DNA from: an uncultured Bacteroidales bacterium
Lineage (GTDB): Bacteria; Bacteroidota; Bacteroidia; Bacteroidales; FEN-979
Assembly (NCBI GenBank): GCA_903945175.1
Contig: CAJAUM010000081.1
Coordinates: forward strand, 1 to 46,036
Direction: 5' to 3'
Length of the DNA: 46,036 bases
Made by a program: the position numbers and the translations under genes. The notes under the pieces are model-generated. The model had not been told where the DNA came from. It saw nothing but the letters and a program-made list of their open reading frames with translations, and searched no databases. Shown piece after piece: positions 1 to 7,071 of this stretch. Position 1 is the stretch's first letter, and each line of letters opens with the position of its first letter.

Positions 1-401
1 ATGAATGAGATTGTAACACTACACAAAGATAGGTGGTTTTTCCTGTTTTGATTCAGCATGATGCATTTATGTGGGCAAAATTGGCAGTCTGCAAACACCT
101 ACCTTCATGAACAGCGGCTTTTCCTGCTACGACACCAATAAGCAATATTGGCCTTTAGTGGCCCAATCCAATTAATTTTAACCGGGAACCAGAAAAGGCA
201 CCTCTGATCGGAAATCTGCATAAAGTGGCCCACCATACTGGTAACTTATCACGACAATCAGGCGGCAAGCGTTAGCTGACTTGTGGGCGCGGTTTGATTA
301 ACGCAGGGCAAGCTTCAGCTTTTCGGATATGCATCAACATAGGTCACTAAATCCCTCACTGCAGGCATCCTGTTCTGTATTAGCACCTGCCATCACGAAT
401 G

Positions 402-432
402 AAAAAGCCGGGAGCGATGGCTCACCGGCTTC
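402..432 (-). terminator. Rho-independent terminator of the element operon
   Basis: An 11-bp stem is formed by AAGCCGG (405-411) with CCGGCTT (425-431), and inside it GAGC (412-415) with GCTC (420-423). The loop is GATG and one A (424) is bulged. On the minus strand the stem runs into a T tract (positions 406-402), as expected for an intrinsic terminator of minus-strand transcription coming from the primase-like gene that ends at 592. On the plus strand no T tract follows, so the direction is clear. Confidence 0.75.
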
Positions 433-519
433 TGACTGGTTTCCTTTTCCTACTAATTAAAAGAGAGTATATCAAAATACTTTTTTCTATCGCATGACCA
501 TCTTGGTTAAAAAGTTCCT

Positions 520-589
520 ATGCAAACCATGCAAAGTATGCGAAATGTCCAGCATTAGATCCATTTTGCACACTTTGTACATTTTGCAT
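520..589. repeat. Two facing sets of three 9-bp repeats (iteron-like)
   Basis: Left arm: three adjacent 9-mers, ATGCAAACC (520-528), ATGCAAAGT (529-537) and ATGCGAAAT (538-546). Right arm: three adjacent 9-mers, CATTTTGCA (562-570), CACTTTGTA (571-579) and CATTTTGCA (580-588), which are the same repeat on the other strand. Each arm is 28 bp and the two match at 22 of 28 positions as an inverted repeat, with a 14-bp spacer. Exact 9-bp spacing on both sides looks like ordered protein binding rather than a simple terminator stem. It lies 3 bp beyond the stop codon of the primase/DUF3987 gene, so an iteron-type origin or transfer origin is plausible. Confidence 0.7.
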
Positions 590-591
590 TA

Positions 592-2835
592 CTATATTTT
601 TACATAAGCACCATGTGTGTCGTCGGGATGAACCAACTTCCCAGCCATAATCATCTTGCTGAGATATTTATCAACGGTCCTTGGTTTAATACTTAGTATT
701 TCACCAATCTTGATGGCATCAATCCTTTGAAAATGAATGGGTAAATCTTGAAAAAGCCTCATCGGTTTACCATCAGATAACCCAGATTTTTTTGGTAACC
801 TCATGTAAACACTTATCGCATGTTCCAAATAGACTTCTGCTATAATGGTTGCTTTTTGAAAATCCTGGTCACTGCATATCAGAACAGCATTAGTCTCACG
901 GTTCTCAAATTTTCGTAAAGAAGAAAGTATCATCGCGATACGGTATAAAATCAAACCCAGACGTTTAACTGTGGCGGCTACCTCCTTACTTACAAATAAA
1001 CAGATTTCGTTGAGTTTTTTACTAAAATTCACATCCAGTTTTGTCCATTGTTCCATCGTCAATTCAAATTTACAAGGATGTTCTTCAGTAAACTGGATCA
1101 TTTCGACAACTTCATCCCCCATCGCACTAAAAAATTCAGTAAAATTTGGTTTATCAGGGTCAGGAGCTACACTACGCCACTTGATTTCTTCATCGTATGA
1201 ATAATAGATAAACCTACTATGAGAACCATCTGCGGCAGAGTTTATCAATGCAGGCACTTGATCAGGGGTTCCCGATAAAGCAATAGTTAATCGGGATAAT
1301 TCTATTTCGTTGAATTCGTTGTTTAACTTTCGACCTGAACTTATAGGTTCATGGTGAAAAGCTTTTCTCAAAATTTCAGTGAAGTTACCCCAATCCTGCT
1401 TCAAACAACCGGTTAAGGTATCTATTTCAGTTTCACATATTGTACCCCGTGATTTAGATACTTTTAAAAACTGAATAATAGCAGCAGAACTTGAATTACC
1501 GGGGATATAATGCACTCTGGGGAGAGATTTGTTTACGACTTCACAAACCACTCTTGAATTTGGATCAATTCCATTTGCATCGGTAGTTGCAGGTCTTAAT
1601 GCATCACGAAAAGAAATACCCGAAGTATTGCTTTCTGCCAATAGTTTCTGATGATACTTAGCTGCAAGCATTTTTGCGTACTTTAAAATACTCTTATCGG
1701 AAGCAGGGGGGCCAACTATCATGCAAAACAGGTTGGCAAAACTGAGCTGATTATCGTAAGTTCCAGAAACTCCTGGTAAACATCCGCTAAGTATCGTAAG
1801 AGCGCTCGTTATATAAATATCACGCTGACGATTTGTTTTAAAAGCGCCGCACCCAATATCAAGGAGTCTGGGGAGATCACTATAAAACTCAGCGGGAATG
1901 GTAGGTGTAGGTTTCTTCATCGTATTGCCTTGAGATTCCTCATCTTCATTGGTGCCGATTTCATCTTCCGGCTGATGATCTCCAAATTTTACATGTTCAT
2001 CTGAATGATGGTTATAAGCACTTCTGACGGTTGTAAGAAGTTCTCCTTCATGCAGATCGAATTGCGCTTTTATCATGGAAAGGGTCTCATGTTCTGGGAT
2101 GCCTTCGCGATTACAATTCGATGCTAACAAATAGATGTAGTTATTGCGGTTACCCTCAGAATAAGTACCCTTCTGATTTGTGAACCAAATACAACCCTGG
2201 AACTTATATTTGAAATCAAATTTCTCCCAACGGTCAGTATTTGATTGTGGTATAGGGGGAGCGGTTGCTTTTTGTTGGACAGACTGCTCTTGAACAGAAA
2301 TCTGAAAAATCTTTGAGTCCTTATTTACATATAGGTCAGGATCATCTGAGAAGAAGCATAGTCTGGTAATATCCTTGCATTTTGGATCACAAGGCAGACT
2401 CAACTCTTTCTCATAGAATTCCTGCACCTGACGATAGGCGAATTCATGGAGGTCATGACCACTATTAACCTCCACAAATACCTTTAGACCTTTTCCTGGG
2501 CTTAGAAAATAAGCTCGAGTAAAATCCAGAGTTTTGAGTTTTTCACGAGCAGGATCAACCATCGTTGTATCAACTTTGTCGAAATCCAAACAAAGGATTC
2601 TGCTATATTCTTGAAAACAATCACTCTTTCTACCGCCCTCAAATCTCCCTGAGGGTGTGAAAGCGGGCAAGTTTTTTTTCTTCGTCGCATAGGAATCTTT
2701 TAATCCTGCGTTCTGAAGAGCTCTAAGTGTGTTAATTTCACCTTTAAATCTGCCGGCTTGGATTTGACCCAAAACATCGTATAACGGCAGATTTTCACTA
2801 ACTTCATTGAAGTTCTTAAAAACAGTTACTATCAT
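592..2835 (-). CDS. BT4734-like primase domain plus DUF3987 protein
   Basis: This 747-aa protein is of a kind common on Bacteroidetes mobile elements. The N-terminal part (about 1-185) fits the BT4734/VirE_N family, a branch of the archaeo-eukaryotic primase superfamily: an acidic pair in LCLDFD (D84, D86), the strand-turn SPGKGLK (112-118) and an arginine in DITRLCF (R158). A middle segment around 217-260 with EGNRNNYIYLLA resembles primase C-terminal helper domains. The rest (about 315-700) fits DUF3987, an ATPase-like domain with a P-loop-like GPPASDKS. The usual P-loop glycine is Asp380 here, so ATP binding may be altered. The start overlaps the stop of the HTH gene by four bases (ATGA), implying translational coupling. 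The likely role is priming or replication of the excised element; this is inferred from domains. Confidence 0.75.
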   Translation of the reverse strand: MIVTVFKNFNEVSENLPLYDVLGQIQAGRFKGEINTLRALQNAGLKDSYATKKKNLPAFTPSGRFEGGRKSDCFQEYSRILCLDFDKVDTTMVDPAREKLKTLDFTRAYFLSPGKGLKVFVEVNSGHDLHEFAYRQVQEFYEKELSLPCDPKCKDITRLCFFSDDPDLYVNKDSKIFQISVQEQSVQQKATAPPIPQSNTDRWEKFDFKYKFQGCIWFTNQKGTYSEGNRNNYIYLLASNCNREGIPEHETLSMIKAQFDLHEGELLTTVRSAYNHHSDEHVKFGDHQPEDEIGTNEDEESQGNTMKKPTPTIPAEFYSDLPRLLDIGCGAFKTNRQRDIYITSALTILSGCLPGVSGTYDNQLSFANLFCMIVGPPASDKSILKYAKMLAAKYHQKLLAESNTSGISFRDALRPATTDANGIDPNSRVVCEVVNKSLPRVHYIPGNSSSAAIIQFLKVSKSRGTICETEIDTLTGCLKQDWGNFTEILRKAFHHEPISSGRKLNNEFNEIELSRLTIALSGTPDQVPALINSAADGSHSRFIYYSYDEEIKWRSVAPDPDKPNFTEFFSAMGDEVVEMIQFTEEHPCKFELTMEQWTKLDVNFSKKLNEICLFVSKEVAATVKRLGLILYRIAMILSSLRKFENRETNAVLICSDQDFQKATIIAEVYLEHAISVYMRLPKKSGLSDGKPMRLFQDLPIHFQRIDAIKIGEILSIKPRTVDKYLSKMIMAGKLVHPDDTHGAYVKI

Positions 2836-3125
2836 GACCGTTCAGATTTAAGATGGAAAGGCTCCATATAGTGGCTATTCAGAAGTTTTTCGATATCGGA
2901 GGCACGGTAATATATCTTGCCACCGATCTGCGAGAAACCGATTAAGCCTTTGTCGCGATAATCCTGAGCAAGCCTTCTGGAGATTTTTAAGACTGACTGA
3001 AACTCCTCATTGTCCAACCAATTTTCATTGAGTGGGTAAACTTGTTTCAACCTTGATGATGACTGCCGGACTTTTTCGACCTCGGCAGGTGATGTCTGCA
3101 TTTGCTGTTGGTAATTTTGTTCCAT
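2832..3125 (-). CDS. Helix-turn-helix protein, excisionase-like
   Basis: A 97-aa protein with a MerR/excisionase-type winged helix-turn-helix (HTH_17 family) in its second half. The recognisable core runs from WLDNEEFQSVLKISRRLAQ through DKGLIGFSQIGGKIYYRASD to IEKLL, about residues 36-83. The first 30 residues are Gln- and Ser-rich and probably disordered. Proteins of this type sit beside integrases on Bacteroidetes elements and act as recombination directionality factors or local regulators; which applies here is unknown. It overlaps the following primase-like gene by 4 bp. A -7-like box (minus-strand TATTTTTG, 3181-3188) and a large palindrome (3211-3239) lie upstream and could provide a promoter and an operator. 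Confidence 0.7.
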   Translation of the reverse strand: MEQNYQQQMQTSPAEVEKVRQSSSRLKQVYPLNENWLDNEEFQSVLKISRRLAQDYRDKGLIGFSQIGGKIYYRASDIEKLLNSHYMEPFHLKSERS

Positions 3126-3180
3126 TTCATTGGATTTTGTGAAACGCCTAACTTACCATTCATGGCAAGTAATTCGCAGA

Positions 3181-3188
3181 CAAAAATA
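3181..3188 (-). promoter_or_regulatory. Putative -7 box for the HTH/primase operon
   Basis: The minus strand reads TATTTTTG, which matches the Bacteroidetes -7 consensus TAnnTTTG. A TTTT stretch at 3206-3209 could serve as a weak -33 element. The box lies 56 bp ahead of the HTH start codon and is the only such match in the 142-bp gap. Established consensus, inferred function. Confidence 0.4.
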
Positions 3189-3210
3189 TTCCAACAGACT
3201 GGGATAAAAT

Positions 3211-3239
3211 ATGTGGAATATGTTAACATAATTCCACAT
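3211..3239. promoter_or_regulatory. 29-bp near-perfect palindrome, operator or terminator
   Basis: The outer arms ATGTGGAAT (3211-3219) and ATTCCACAT (3231-3239) are perfectly complementary, and the centre ATGTTAACAT (3220-3229) is itself a palindrome. Only A3230 breaks the symmetry. A third half-site, ATATTCCA (3187-3194), repeats the arm core in the gap. The palindrome sits just upstream of the putative promoter of the HTH gene, as an operator would. It could alternatively end transcription of the 288-aa gene, but on the minus strand only a short ATTTTAT follows. Confidence 0.6.
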
Positions 3240-3267
3240 CATGCTGAATTCAAGGTGCTTAAAATGA

Positions 3268-4134
3268 TTATCTATCGATATTATTCTTTAAATCAACTGC
3301 ATATTTTACTAACTTACTAAAATTAACATGCCAAAAAGCTGCATCAGCAGCAGTAAATAGAGCCAGCGCATTTCTGTATGATAGTGGCTGGAAATTAGCC
3401 ATTTTATTTCTTTTCCGTACGGTAAGGAATGAATTTGCCATGGTTTTATAATACTTTCCTATCGATTTTTCAGGAATTGAAATTATCTCAGCATCTTGCA
3501 AAATGCGGAAGAAGCAAGCAAGTTGTTCGAGGGTCAAGCTTGTAGGAATTTTAAATGCATTTTTATCTTTCTTTTCCACCTGAAGTTGGCTGATTACAGA
3601 CTGCCTGATTAAATAGTCAACATTTTTAATTATTTCCCCGATACTATAGGTCCAACAAGCAACATACAACAGCATGGCTTCCTGAATTCTTTCTTGGATA
3701 TATTCAACATCACCAACCAAATTTGTCTCACTCATACATATCGCTTCAATGTTCGTAAAGTATTCATACGGATACTGTTGCAATTGACCATCAGAGTTGA
3801 AACGTTTTATTGTTCCTTCTGAAACATAAGATAACATTTCTTCCAAGCCAAGGTAAATATCGGTTAAATACTCCTCTTTCAAATCGTCAGATATATTGCT
3901 TAAACTGTCCGTTAAGCCACTAAAACCTTCATCACATATTGAATCAATATCTTTTGAAAATGCCTTTAAATTGAGTTTATTTAGAGAATGAATAAAATAT
4001 CTTTGCTCTTGCTCTCCTTCTTTGAAATCAACAGTAAAGCGAGCTTTAAAAGTTTTCGAATGCGAAATAAGTCCACTGAAAAATTCTTCAAATTGTGCTG
4101 AGTACTGTGTTTCAGAAAATGTAGTTGATTCCAT
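3268..4134 (-). CDS. Hypothetical protein of the mobile element
   Basis: I do not recognise this 288-aa protein. It has no signal peptide or convincing membrane helix and is rich in alternating acidic and hydrophobic residues, suggesting an all-helical cytosolic protein. The C-terminal third (from about residue 195, SLTLEQLACFFRIL, to RNALALFTAADAAFW) looks like a compact helical domain of the sort seen in accessory proteins next to Bacteroidetes integrases; a distant link to RteC-like excision regulators is possible but unproven. The start lies one base after the integrase stop codon, so the two are almost certainly co-transcribed and a role in integration, excision or its control is the natural guess. 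Confidence 0.55.
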   Translation of the reverse strand: MESTTFSETQYSAQFEEFFSGLISHSKTFKARFTVDFKEGEQEQRYFIHSLNKLNLKAFSKDIDSICDEGFSGLTDSLSNISDDLKEEYLTDIYLGLEEMLSYVSEGTIKRFNSDGQLQQYPYEYFTNIEAICMSETNLVGDVEYIQERIQEAMLLYVACWTYSIGEIIKNVDYLIRQSVISQLQVEKKDKNAFKIPTSLTLEQLACFFRILQDAEIISIPEKSIGKYYKTMANSFLTVRKRNKMANFQPLSYRNALALFTAADAAFWHVNFSKLVKYAVDLKNNIDR

Positions 4135-4135
4135 A

Positions 4136-5353
4136 TTATGATATAATTAATTGATTTGCAGCATCTATAATATCATCATCAAAGCTATCCAAATAAATTT
4201 GGGTTGTTTTACTGTCTTCATGGCCAAGCCCCTCCGAGATAACGCTAAGCGGCACATTGTTTTCTTTTGCCACAGTAGCCCAAGTATGACGAGCCACGCC
4301 TCCTGTCAAATGTGCTTTGATCTCACATTTTGCTGCCAGGTCCTTGAGCGCGTTGTTGTATAGTTTACGTTCATTTTCTTCATCTTTTCGCTGGTCTTCC
4401 AACGATACACGTTTGATGATCGGAAAAATGAAATCATCCGGGGTCATGCTTTCTTTTAAATAAAATGCAAGAATGGAACTTGCCTCCGAGGTCAGCTTGA
4501 TAGTATAGTTCTTGCCGGTTTTGGCACGTTTATAGTTTATTCTACCATTAACGATGTTTGAAACTTTAAGCTGAGCGATATCGGCGAAATTCATTCCCCT
4601 GTTATAAAAACTGAATAAAAAAAAGTTTCGGGCCTGCCACATTTTAGAATCCTTCTCCAACGCTGCATTTTTAATCGTGCTGATATCTTTCTTTTTAATA
4701 GCACGTTTTACAGTTTTGGTTTCCTTAATGGAGTAGTTCTCGAAAGGGTAAAGTTCCTTTTTAACGATCCCCGCTTTAATGGCTCGGTTATATATAGCGC
4801 GTATGGTGCGCAGATAAAAGCTCAGGCCATTTTTGGAATTATCTTTTGCCATGTGCTTTGACTCAAGACTCTTTAAAAGTGAATACGTTATGTCTTCAAA
4901 TGTCAAATCATCTTTTTCCGTGTACCGCTTCAAAAACCCCCATGCTTGTTCATAAACGGATGCATTCCCCAGCTTGTGAGCTTCTTTAAATTCACTGATT
5001 AATTGTTCAGTGAACGATTTAAAAGAAATGTGCTGTTCTTTTTTTTCCAGTTTACGTTTTAACTGCGTGGGAGATAGTTTTCTCAGTTCTCCTATCCGAT
5101 CAAAATACTCCAAGAGTTCATCAATCTCCAATCGCTTCTTCAACAATGTATTATTGATCCTGGCAAGATTTTTATACTTCTTACAGTTAGCATTAATGCT
5201 TTGAGAATCAGCATCCCAATGTTCGGTTAGGATAGCATACTCCAGATTTAGATATACCGGAATTCGCTTGTGATTGATACGCAACATGAGCGGTCTTGAG
5301 CCATCCTTGAGGAGACGCCTGGTGTCAATAACAATTTTCGAGTGGGGTATCAT
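4136..5353 (-). CDS. Tyrosine recombinase (integrase) of integrative element
   Basis: A 405-aa phage-type integrase of the Bacteroidetes conjugative or mobilizable element kind. It has an N-terminal arm-binding-like segment, a SAM-like core-binding domain (about 90-200) and a C-terminal catalytic domain. Visible catalytic residues are Arg252 (FYNRGMNFADIA), Lys in the KRAKTGK hairpin, Arg355 (VARHTWAT), His378 (EGLGHED) and the nucleophile Tyr387 (QIYLDSF). The first histidine of the HxxR box is Gly352, a position that also varies in relatives. The frame is open to an ATG at 5422, but a -7-type promoter box at 5381-5388 lies inside that extension, so I choose the ATG at 5353, giving MIPHSKIVIDTRR. 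It lies beyond the 3' end of tRNA-Gly, its probable insertion site. Confidence 0.9.
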   Translation of the reverse strand: MIPHSKIVIDTRRLLKDGSRPLMLRINHKRIPVYLNLEYAILTEHWDADSQSINANCKKYKNLARINNTLLKKRLEIDELLEYFDRIGELRKLSPTQLKRKLEKKEQHISFKSFTEQLISEFKEAHKLGNASVYEQAWGFLKRYTEKDDLTFEDITYSLLKSLESKHMAKDNSKNGLSFYLRTIRAIYNRAIKAGIVKKELYPFENYSIKETKTVKRAIKKKDISTIKNAALEKDSKMWQARNFFLFSFYNRGMNFADIAQLKVSNIVNGRINYKRAKTGKNYTIKLTSEASSILAFYLKESMTPDDFIFPIIKRVSLEDQRKDEENERKLYNNALKDLAAKCEIKAHLTGGVARHTWATVAKENNVPLSVISEGLGHEDSKTTQIYLDSFDDDIIDAANQLIIS

Positions 5354-5361
5354 AAGAAAAG

Positions 5362-5381
5362 TGCCTAACTTTATGCCTAAC
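5362..5381. repeat. Direct repeat TGCCTAAC x2, possible integrase arm sites
   Basis: TGCCTAAC occurs at 5362-5369 and again at 5374-5381, 12 bp apart, just upstream of the integrase start and about 120 bp from the tRNA end. The related 9-mer GCCTAACTT (5363-5371) appears again at 3146-3154 ahead of the HTH gene. Tyrosine integrases often bind short direct repeats near the attachment site, so these are candidate arm-type sites. The repeats also flank the putative int promoter and could be regulatory. Confidence 0.35.
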
Positions 5382-5388
5382 AAAGATA
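5381..5388 (-). promoter_or_regulatory. Putative -7 box of the integrase gene
   Basis: The minus strand reads TATCTTTG, an exact match to TAnnTTTG, 27 bp ahead of the ATG at 5353. No clear TTG is seen at the -33 position. The box falls within the longest open frame of the integrase and therefore argues for the shorter start. Confidence 0.45.
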
Positions 5389-5430
5389 GCACTTTTAAGC
5401 ATTCATTCACTTTTCTTTGCACAATCTCCT

Positions 5431-5476
5431 AAAAACAAAAACTCCGGAGTGCCTTTATTTATTAAGCAATCCGGAG
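5431..5476 (-). terminator. Terminator downstream of tRNA-Gly
   Basis: CTCCGGA (5442-5448) and TCCGGAG (5470-5476) form a 7-bp stem, extended by GCC/TGC-type pairing towards an AT-rich loop. On the minus strand the stem is followed by TTTTTGTTTTTA. This looks like the terminator of the tRNA transcript and separates it from the integrase promoter. It could be part of the element end or of the original chromosome. Confidence 0.6.
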
Positions 5477-5497
5477 CAATTAAGTGCATTCTGTTTG

Positions 5498-5570
5498 AGC
5501 GGTAAATGGGGATCGAACCCACGACCCTCAGCTTGGGAAGCTGATGCTCTACCATCTGAGCTACTACCGC
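5498..5570 (-). tRNA. tRNA-Gly (anticodon CCC)
   Basis: A complete cloverleaf is seen on the minus strand. The acceptor stem is GCGGTAG with TTACCGC (one G-T pair), the D arm is GCTC/GAGC, the anticodon arm is TCAGC/GCTGA with loop TTCCCAA, so the anticodon is CCC for glycine codon GGG. The T arm is GTGGG/CCCAT with loop TTCGATC. The discriminator base is T at 5498 and no CCA is encoded. A -7 box (TAAATTTG, 5582-5589) lies 12 bp upstream and a terminator lies downstream. It marks the border between chromosome and mobile element. Confidence 0.95.
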
Positions 5571-5581
5571 GTTTGGTTGTG

Positions 5582-5589
5582 CAAATTTA
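5582..5589 (-). promoter_or_regulatory. Putative -7 box of tRNA-Gly
   Basis: The minus strand reads TAAATTTG, matching TAnnTTTG, 12 bp before the mature tRNA 5' end. It overlaps the stop codon of the aldehyde dehydrogenase gene (5587-5589). The -33 position (5609-5611) reads TGG rather than TTG. Confidence 0.45.
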
Positions 5590-7041
5590 ACAATTATTTT
5601 TTCCCTTCCCACACATTTCATCAATCTCATTGATGGTAAGATGTTCATCACAACAAAATGCATCACCCCGCTGATGCTCACTGCAAAAATTGATTTTCCG
5701 GTAAGCAATACGCTGAATGTTAAGAAGATGACGTACAGAAATGTTGTCGGTTGTAAAGTTCTTCCCACCCGATCCGCAGGCCAGGGTCATCGAAGGGGTC
5801 AGCCCATTGTACAACCCGCCCAACGCACCTTGCGATGATGGGGTATTCACCACAATGCGTCCGGCGTTCAGCTCATGCGCAAAGTAACGGATCTTGGCAT
5901 CATCGTTCGAGAAGATGCTGACGGTATGTCCCAGACCACCATGCTCATTGATGCGCCTGCACATTGCAATGCCCTCATCAAAACTGGCCACTTCATAGAA
6001 AGCAAGAATGGGAGCAAGAACTTCGAGTGACAAAGGCCATTGGATGCCTACCTGGTGTTTCTCCAACTCTGCAATGAGCAGGGTTGTTTCGGGCGGGACT
6101 GAAATCCCCGCCATCCTGGCAATTTCGGTGGCAGCTTTTCCGATCACCTCCGGATTCATGCTGTGCTGCGTGGTGTTGATCGCAAATTTTCCGACCTTTT
6201 CAATCTCATCAGGCTTCAGGAAACAGGCGCCCTGCTTCACAAATTCATCCCGAACCTGCTGCGCATTGTATTGTGAGACGACCACGGCCTGCTCGCTGGC
6301 ACAAATAGTTCCATTATCAAAAAGCTTTGAAAGCAAGATCTGATTGACCGCAAAAGCCACATCCGCAGTTTTGCCGATATACACCGGCACATTCCCGGGT
6401 CCCACCCCGATAGCGGGGTTACCTGAATGATAGGCTGCCCTTACCAGGCTCACAGAACCAGTAGCCAGAACCAAAGCAATGCGCTTGTGGCTCATAAAGG
6501 CGAGAACCTGTTCACGCGTGGCACGGGGGATCCATTGGATGCAGTGTTCCGGGGCCCCTGCCATCCGGGCTGCCTCATAACAGAGCCTTGCAGCCTCAAT
6601 CGTCGATTTTCGCGCAGCGCCATGGGGAAAAATGATGATAGGGTTACGCGATTTCATGGCGATAAGAATCTTAAAAAGCGCTGTCGAGGTGGGATTGGTG
6701 ATGGGAGTCACCGCAAAGATGGGTCCCATCGGGCGCGCAATTTCGACAATCTGATTTTCCAGATCCTCAGATATGACACCTACCGAGAGAACTTTTTTAA
6801 TATCCCTGTACACAAACCTGGTGGCAATGATATTCTTTATAACCTTATCGCGAAGTATCCCGATCCCTGTTTCATTAAACGCCATCTCCGCAAGTTTCCA
6901 CCGATTGTTGAATCCCTCACGGTAAACTGCATGAACAACAATATCGGTCTCCTCCTGATTTAATTTTCCAAAGGAATCTGCGGCACCAAGCGACCGCTGA
7001 ACCGTTTCCTCCACAAAGAATTCACTCTTGTATTTCTCCAC
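5587..7041 (-). CDS. CoA-acylating acetaldehyde dehydrogenase
   Basis: A 484-aa aldehyde dehydrogenase of the acylating type, closest in pattern to the N-terminal half of AdhE; it interconverts acetyl-CoA and acetaldehyde with NADH (EC 1.2.1.10). Signs are TPITNPTSTALFKILIAMKS for the coenzyme site and NGTICASEQ with nucleophile Cys247, followed by an AdhE-like C-terminal region. No iron alcohol dehydrogenase domain follows, so this is a stand-alone enzyme. The last 35 residues, after HLLNIQRIAYRK, carry five cysteines (including an adjacent pair), an unusual tail. It has a -7-like box upstream (7064-7071). Its place next to tRNA-Gly puts it on the chromosomal side of the element. Substrate range beyond acetaldehyde cannot be told. 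Confidence 0.85.
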   Translation of the reverse strand: MEKYKSEFFVEETVQRSLGAADSFGKLNQEETDIVVHAVYREGFNNRWKLAEMAFNETGIGILRDKVIKNIIATRFVYRDIKKVLSVGVISEDLENQIVEIARPMGPIFAVTPITNPTSTALFKILIAMKSRNPIIIFPHGAARKSTIEAARLCYEAARMAGAPEHCIQWIPRATREQVLAFMSHKRIALVLATGSVSLVRAAYHSGNPAIGVGPGNVPVYIGKTADVAFAVNQILLSKLFDNGTICASEQAVVVSQYNAQQVRDEFVKQGACFLKPDEIEKVGKFAINTTQHSMNPEVIGKAATEIARMAGISVPPETTLLIAELEKHQVGIQWPLSLEVLAPILAFYEVASFDEGIAMCRRINEHGGLGHTVSIFSNDDAKIRYFAHELNAGRIVVNTPSSQGALGGLYNGLTPSMTLACGSGGKNFTTDNISVRHLLNIQRIAYRKINFCSEHQRGDAFCCDEHLTINEIDEMCGKGKNNC

Positions 7042-7063
7042 GACAAACCAGGTATTAACAGGT

Positions 7064-7071
7064 CAAATGTA
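7064..7071 (-). promoter_or_regulatory. Putative -7 box of the aldehyde dehydrogenase
   Basis: The minus strand reads TACATTTG, matching TAnnTTTG, 22 bp ahead of the ATG at 7041. No good TTG is seen 19-21 bp further upstream. Confidence 0.4.

Larger units (their letters stand above)
1..591. other. Gene-free region of mobile element, candidate origin region
   Basis: No open frame of useful length occurs on either strand. Two structured parts stand out and are listed separately: the inverted 9-bp repeat sets at 520-589 and the terminator hairpin at 402-432. Further left there are only weak signals: the 9-mer AGTGGCCCA twice (157-165 and 224-232), a bulged hairpin around 146-166 and an inverted GCGTTA/TAACGC pair (269-274 and 299-304). 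A short reading frame starts at 59 on the minus strand and leaves the window after 19 codons; it cannot be judged. No copy of the tRNA-Gly 3' end is visible here, so the far attachment site of the element is probably outside the window. Lying beside a primase-like gene, the region may be an origin of replication or transfer; that is inference. Confidence 0.5.

Noticed and set aside
157-304. Direct repeat AGTGGCCCA and inverted GCGTTA/TAACGC considered as integron attC sites.
   Set aside because: The order of the core-like motifs is the wrong way round for attC, the repeats are short, and there is no integron integrase or cassette nearby.
1-591. Search for a second copy of the tRNA-Gly 3' end as the left attachment site.
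   Set aside because: No stretch similar to the T arm or acceptor end of the tRNA was found, so no attachment site is claimed here.
5603-5838. Open frames antisense to the aldehyde dehydrogenase and across the tRNA.
   Set aside because: They overlap strongly supported genes, show no recognisable domain and cross the tRNA gene.
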